DNA of 64,000 nucleotides from Thauera sp. 28 (lineage in GTDB: Bacteria; Pseudomonadota; Gammaproteobacteria; Burkholderiales; Rhodocyclaceae), in the NCBI RefSeq assembly GCF_000310145.2, contig NZ_AMXA01000001.1:62001-126000 (forward strand), given 5' to 3'. Every line of letters starts with the position of its first letter. Within the stretch, counting starts at the first letter, position 1. Made by a program: the position numbers and the translations under genes. This document shows positions 60,169-64,000 of this stretch, one piece after another. A model generated the notes under the pieces. That model searched no databases. It was not told the origin of the DNA and was given only the letters and a program-made list of their open reading frames with translations.

Positions 60169-61710
60169 TCAGGGGCCGACCTGGGGGTTCAGGCGTGCAG
60201 TGCCGGCGTGCAGCTTGTTGAGCGCGTTCAGGTAGGCCTTGGCCGAGGCGACGATGATGTCGGTGTCGGCGCCCTGGCCGTCCATGACGCGTCCGCTCCT
60301 TGACAGGCGTACGGTGACTTCGCCCTGGGCGTCGGTGCCGGTGGTGATGGCATTGACCGAGTAGAGCAGCAGCTCGCTGCCGCTCGACACCACCGACTCG
60401 ATGGCCTTGAAAGCCGCGTCCACCGGTCCCGAGCCTTCGGCTTCGGCGTGCTTCTCGGCGCCGCCGACGGCCAGCGTGATTGCCGCCAGCGGGGTCTCTC
60501 CGGTTTCGGAGTGGAAACGGCTCGACAGCAGGCGGTAGTGCTCGAGTTCTGGGGTGACGGCTTCGTCGCGCATCAGCGCGGTCAGGTCCTCGTCGAAGAT
60601 CTCGTGCTTCTTGTCGGCGAGTTCCTTGAAGCGCGCGAAGGCGTGGTTGAGGTGCTCCTCGCTCTCGATCTCGATGCCGAGCTCGATCAGGCGGGCGCGG
60701 AAGGCGTTGCGCCCGGACAGCTTGCCGAGCACCAGCTTGTTGGCACCCCAGCCGACGTCCTCGGCACGCATGATCTCGTAGGTTTCGCGATGTTTGAGCA
60801 CGCCGTCCTGGTGGATGCCCGACTCGTGAGCGAAGGCGTTGGCGCCGACGATGGCCTTGTTGGGCTGCACTGGGTAGCCGGTGATCTGAGACACCAGCTT
60901 GGAGGCGGGTACGATCTGGGTGGTGTCGATCCCGGTTTCGACCGGGAAGATGTCGGCGCGCGTGCGTACCGCCATGACGATTTCCTCGAGCGAGGCATTG
61001 CCGGCGCGTTCGCCGAGCCCGTTGATCGTGCATTCGACCTGGCGTGCGCCGACGCGCACGGCGGCGAGCGAGTTCGCCACCGCGAGGCCGAGGTCGTTGT
61101 GACAGTGCACCGACCATACGACCTTGTCCGCATTGGGTACGCGTTCGATCAGGCTGCGAAGGGTCGCGGCGAACTGGTCGGGTACGTTGTAGCCGACCGT
61201 ATCCGGCACGTTGATGGTCCTGGCGCCGGCCGCGATCACGGCTTCGAAGATGCGCGCGAGGAAGTCGAGTTCCGAGCGTCCGGCGTCCTCGGCCGAGAAT
61301 TCGACGTCGTCGGTGAACTGGCGCGCCCAGCCGATCGCCTTGACTGCCTGCTCGACCACCTGGTCGGGCGTCATGCGCAGCTTTTTCTCCATATGGATCG
61401 GGCTGGTGGCGATGAAGGTGTGGATGCGGCCGCGTGCTGCGGGGGCGATCGCTTCACCCGAGCGCCGGATATCGGCTTCGCTGGCGCGCGCCAGCGAACA
61501 GACGGTGGACTCCTTGATCGCTTCGGCGATCGCGCGCACCGACTCGAAGTCGCCATTCGAGGCGGCGGCGAAGCCGGCCTCGATGACGTCGACCCGCATG
61601 CGCTCGAGTTGGCGGGCGATGCGCAGCTTCTCGTCGCGCGTCATCGACGCGCCCGGGCTTTGCTCGCCGTCGCGCAAGGTGGTGTCGAAAATGATCAGCT
61701 TGTCTTTCAT
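60169..61710 (-). CDS. leuA: 2-isopropylmalate synthase
   Basis: The 513-residue enzyme condenses acetyl-CoA with 2-oxoisovalerate, the first step to leucine. It has [16 protein letters not shown] at the N terminus, [42 protein letters not shown] with metal His, and [17 protein letters not shown]. The C-terminal LeuA regulatory domain (feedback by leucine) is complete. The ATG at 61710 overlaps the pssA stop and has GGGAGCAAATC upstream. Confidence 0.96.
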   Translation of the reverse strand: MKDKLIIFDTTLRDGEQSPGASMTRDEKLRIARQLERMRVDVIEAGFAAASNGDFESVRAIAEAIKESTVCSLARASEADIRRSGEAIAPAARGRIHTFIATSPIHMEKKLRMTPDQVVEQAVKAIGWARQFTDDVEFSAEDAGRSELDFLARIFEAVIAAGARTINVPDTVGYNVPDQFAATLRSLIERVPNADKVVWSVHCHNDLGLAVANSLAAVRVGARQVECTINGLGERAGNASLEEIVMAVRTRADIFPVETGIDTTQIVPASKLVSQITGYPVQPNKAIVGANAFAHESGIHQDGVLKHRETYEIMRAEDVGWGANKLVLGKLSGRNAFRARLIELGIEIESEEHLNHAFARFKELADKKHEIFDEDLTALMRDEAVTPELEHYRLLSSRFHSETGETPLAAITLAVGGAEKHAEAEGSGPVDAAFKAIESVVSSGSELLLYSVNAITTGTDAQGEVTVRLSRSGRVMDGQGADTDIIVASAKAYLNALNKLHAGTARLNPQVGP

Positions 61711-62555
61711 GATTTGCTCCCGGGGTCGGAGGAATCGCCCTGCTCGGGCGCTGCAGGCGTGGCGGTCTCGACCGCCTGCGTGGTGCTTGTCGTCGTCGCC
61801 TCCAGCCGATTCTGACGGCGTCGGCGCCAGCGCACCAGTGCGAAGACGTAGCCGGACGCTGCGTAGGCGAGGAAGAGTGCGAACAGGATGCCTGGCGGAT
61901 AGCTCGAGATGAGCGCGAAGGCGAGCACCAGCGCGATCAACACGATGAAGGGCACGCTCTTGCGCAGGTTGATGTCCTTGCCGCTCCAGAACAGCACGTT
62001 GCTGACCATGGAAACGCCCGCGAAGATGGTGAGACCGCAGGCGTACCACTGCAGTTCGGGGCCGGCGAAGCCGTTGTCCAGGCCGACCCAGACCATACCT
62101 GCGATCAGCGCAGCGGCAGCCGGGCTGGGCAGACCCTGGAAGAAGCGCTTGTCGACGACGTCGATGTTGGTGTTGAAGCGCGCCAGGCGCAGCGCGGCGC
62201 CGGCGCAATAGATGAAGGCGGCGATCCAGCCCAGCTTGCCCAGGTCCTGCAGGGCCCATTCGTACATGACCAGGGCCGGTGCGGCACCGAAGGACACCAT
62301 GTCCGACAGCGAGTCGTACTCGGCGCCGAACTCGCTCTGGGTGTTGGTGAGGCGGGCGATGCGGCCGTCCAGTCCGTCGAGCACCATGGCGACGAAGATC
62401 GCCACCGCGGCATACTCGAAGCGGTCGTTCATGGCCTGCACGATCGCATAGAAGCCGGCGAACAGCGCTGCGGTTGTAAACAGGTTGGGCAGGATGTAGA
62501 TGCCGCGGCGGCGCTTGTCTAGCATCGGCAGCGGCTCTTGATCTGGGTAGGACAC
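61707..62555 (-). CDS. pssA: CDP-diacylglycerol-serine O-phosphatidyltransferase
   Basis: The membrane enzyme of phosphatidylserine synthesis (type II PssA) has [21 protein letters not shown] and the CDP-alcohol phosphotransferase motif DG-x2-AR-x8-G-x3-D-x3-D, seen as DGRIAR, then G, then [11 protein letters not shown]. About eight hydrophobic segments follow. The C-terminal tail is polar ([21 protein letters not shown]). The start is unsure: GTG at 62555 gives 282 residues, ATG at 62525 gives 272. It is translationally coupled to leuA, a common betaproteobacterial order downstream of ilv genes. Confidence 0.9.
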   Translation of the reverse strand: MSYPDQEPLPMLDKRRRGIYILPNLFTTAALFAGFYAIVQAMNDRFEYAAVAIFVAMVLDGLDGRIARLTNTQSEFGAEYDSLSDMVSFGAAPALVMYEWALQDLGKLGWIAAFIYCAGAALRLARFNTNIDVVDKRFFQGLPSPAAAALIAGMVWVGLDNGFAGPELQWYACGLTIFAGVSMVSNVLFWSGKDINLRKSVPFIVLIALVLAFALISSYPPGILFALFLAYAASGYVFALVRWRRRRQNRLEATTTSTTQAVETATPAAPEQGDSSDPGSKS

Positions 62556-62660
62556 GTTCGGCGTCGCTTCGTGGAGTTCCGAAGCCTGGATTCTAGCGCA
62601 TGCGGACAAGGGGCCGGGCGCGTCCGCTGCTTCTGTGTGGGGCCACGGTCCGATGCAATG

Positions 62661-62694
62661 AAAAAGGCCGGTGCCGCTTGCGCGGCACCGGCCT
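62661..62694 (-). terminator. Terminator of the ilv operon
   Basis: Perfect 12-base arms GGCCGGTGCCGC and GCGGCACCGGCC surround a four-base loop. On the minus strand the stem is followed by TTTTTC. It lies 20 bases after the ilvC stop. Confidence 0.92.
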
Positions 62695-62714
62695 CTGTCA
62701 GCCGAAGGCGAAGA

Positions 62715-64000
<1,286 letters not shown>

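Overview
The window is GC-rich and densely coded, with short overlaps (often ATGA) between genes. It looks like a betaproteobacterium of the Azoarcus/Thauera/Aromatoleum lineage (Rhodocyclales). The basis is the tungsten aldehyde oxidoreductase operon with tungstate transport genes, the FdsGBA-type formate dehydrogenase, a PQQ-alcohol-dehydrogenase 'quinoprotein relay' locus, the rpsP-rimM-trmD-rplS order and the general protein style. The assignment is from family knowledge, not from a search.

Region 1 (1-8.63 kb, minus) is the N-terminal 2875 residues of a giant modular filamentous (LktA/haemagglutinin-type) adhesin that runs off the left edge. Region 2 (8.8-13.9 kb, minus) is a formate dehydrogenase operon: a small unknown protein, a fused FdsG-FdsB subunit, and FdsA. 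A sigma-54 enhancer-binding regulator of AcoR type (14.1-16.2 kb) is transcribed divergently from it.

Region 3 (16.2-29.5 kb) is a periplasmic alcohol oxidation locus. It holds a cytochrome b561, a DUF302 lipoprotein, a Sel1-repeat protein, a quinoprotein-relay zinc metallohydrolase, a SoxYZ-like carrier, two PQQ-dependent alcohol dehydrogenases, a pentapeptide protein and a cytochrome c. It also has a NarL-type two-component system, a double-Cache protein, a quinoprotein-associated periplasmic binding protein and a PedF-like cytochrome c. One dehydrogenase has the extra metal-binding Asp of lanthanide enzymes (D-Y-D); the other has the calcium-type D-F-S.

Region 4 (29.7-38.1 kb) starts with a second, paralogous AcoR-type regulator. 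It is followed by aorABC for a tungsten aldehyde:acceptor oxidoreductase, a MoaD-like protein, an unknown small protein, tupBC tungstate transporter genes (no tupA here) and two tiny coupled membrane proteins. Six near-consensus sigma-54 promoters lie in front of the fds, SoxYZ/hydrolase, lanthanide-type dehydrogenase, sensor kinase, pedF and aor units. Alcohol-to-aldehyde, aldehyde-to-acid and formate oxidation therefore look like one RpoN-dependent programme.

Region 5 (38.3-43.9 kb) is a six-gene signalling operon (receiver-PAS, small domain protein, HDOD, PAS histidine kinase, receiver-HD-GYP, receiver). Region 6 (43.9-64 kb) is housekeeping: moaC, bepA-like protease, tusA, valS, holC, pepA, lptF-lptG, rpsP-rimM-trmD-rplS, a PilZ-like protein, a WrbA-like flavoprotein, a DUF2069 protein, cytochrome P460, pssA-leuA, and ilvC with the end of ilvN at the right edge. 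I saw no tRNA, rRNA, CRISPR array or insertion sequence.
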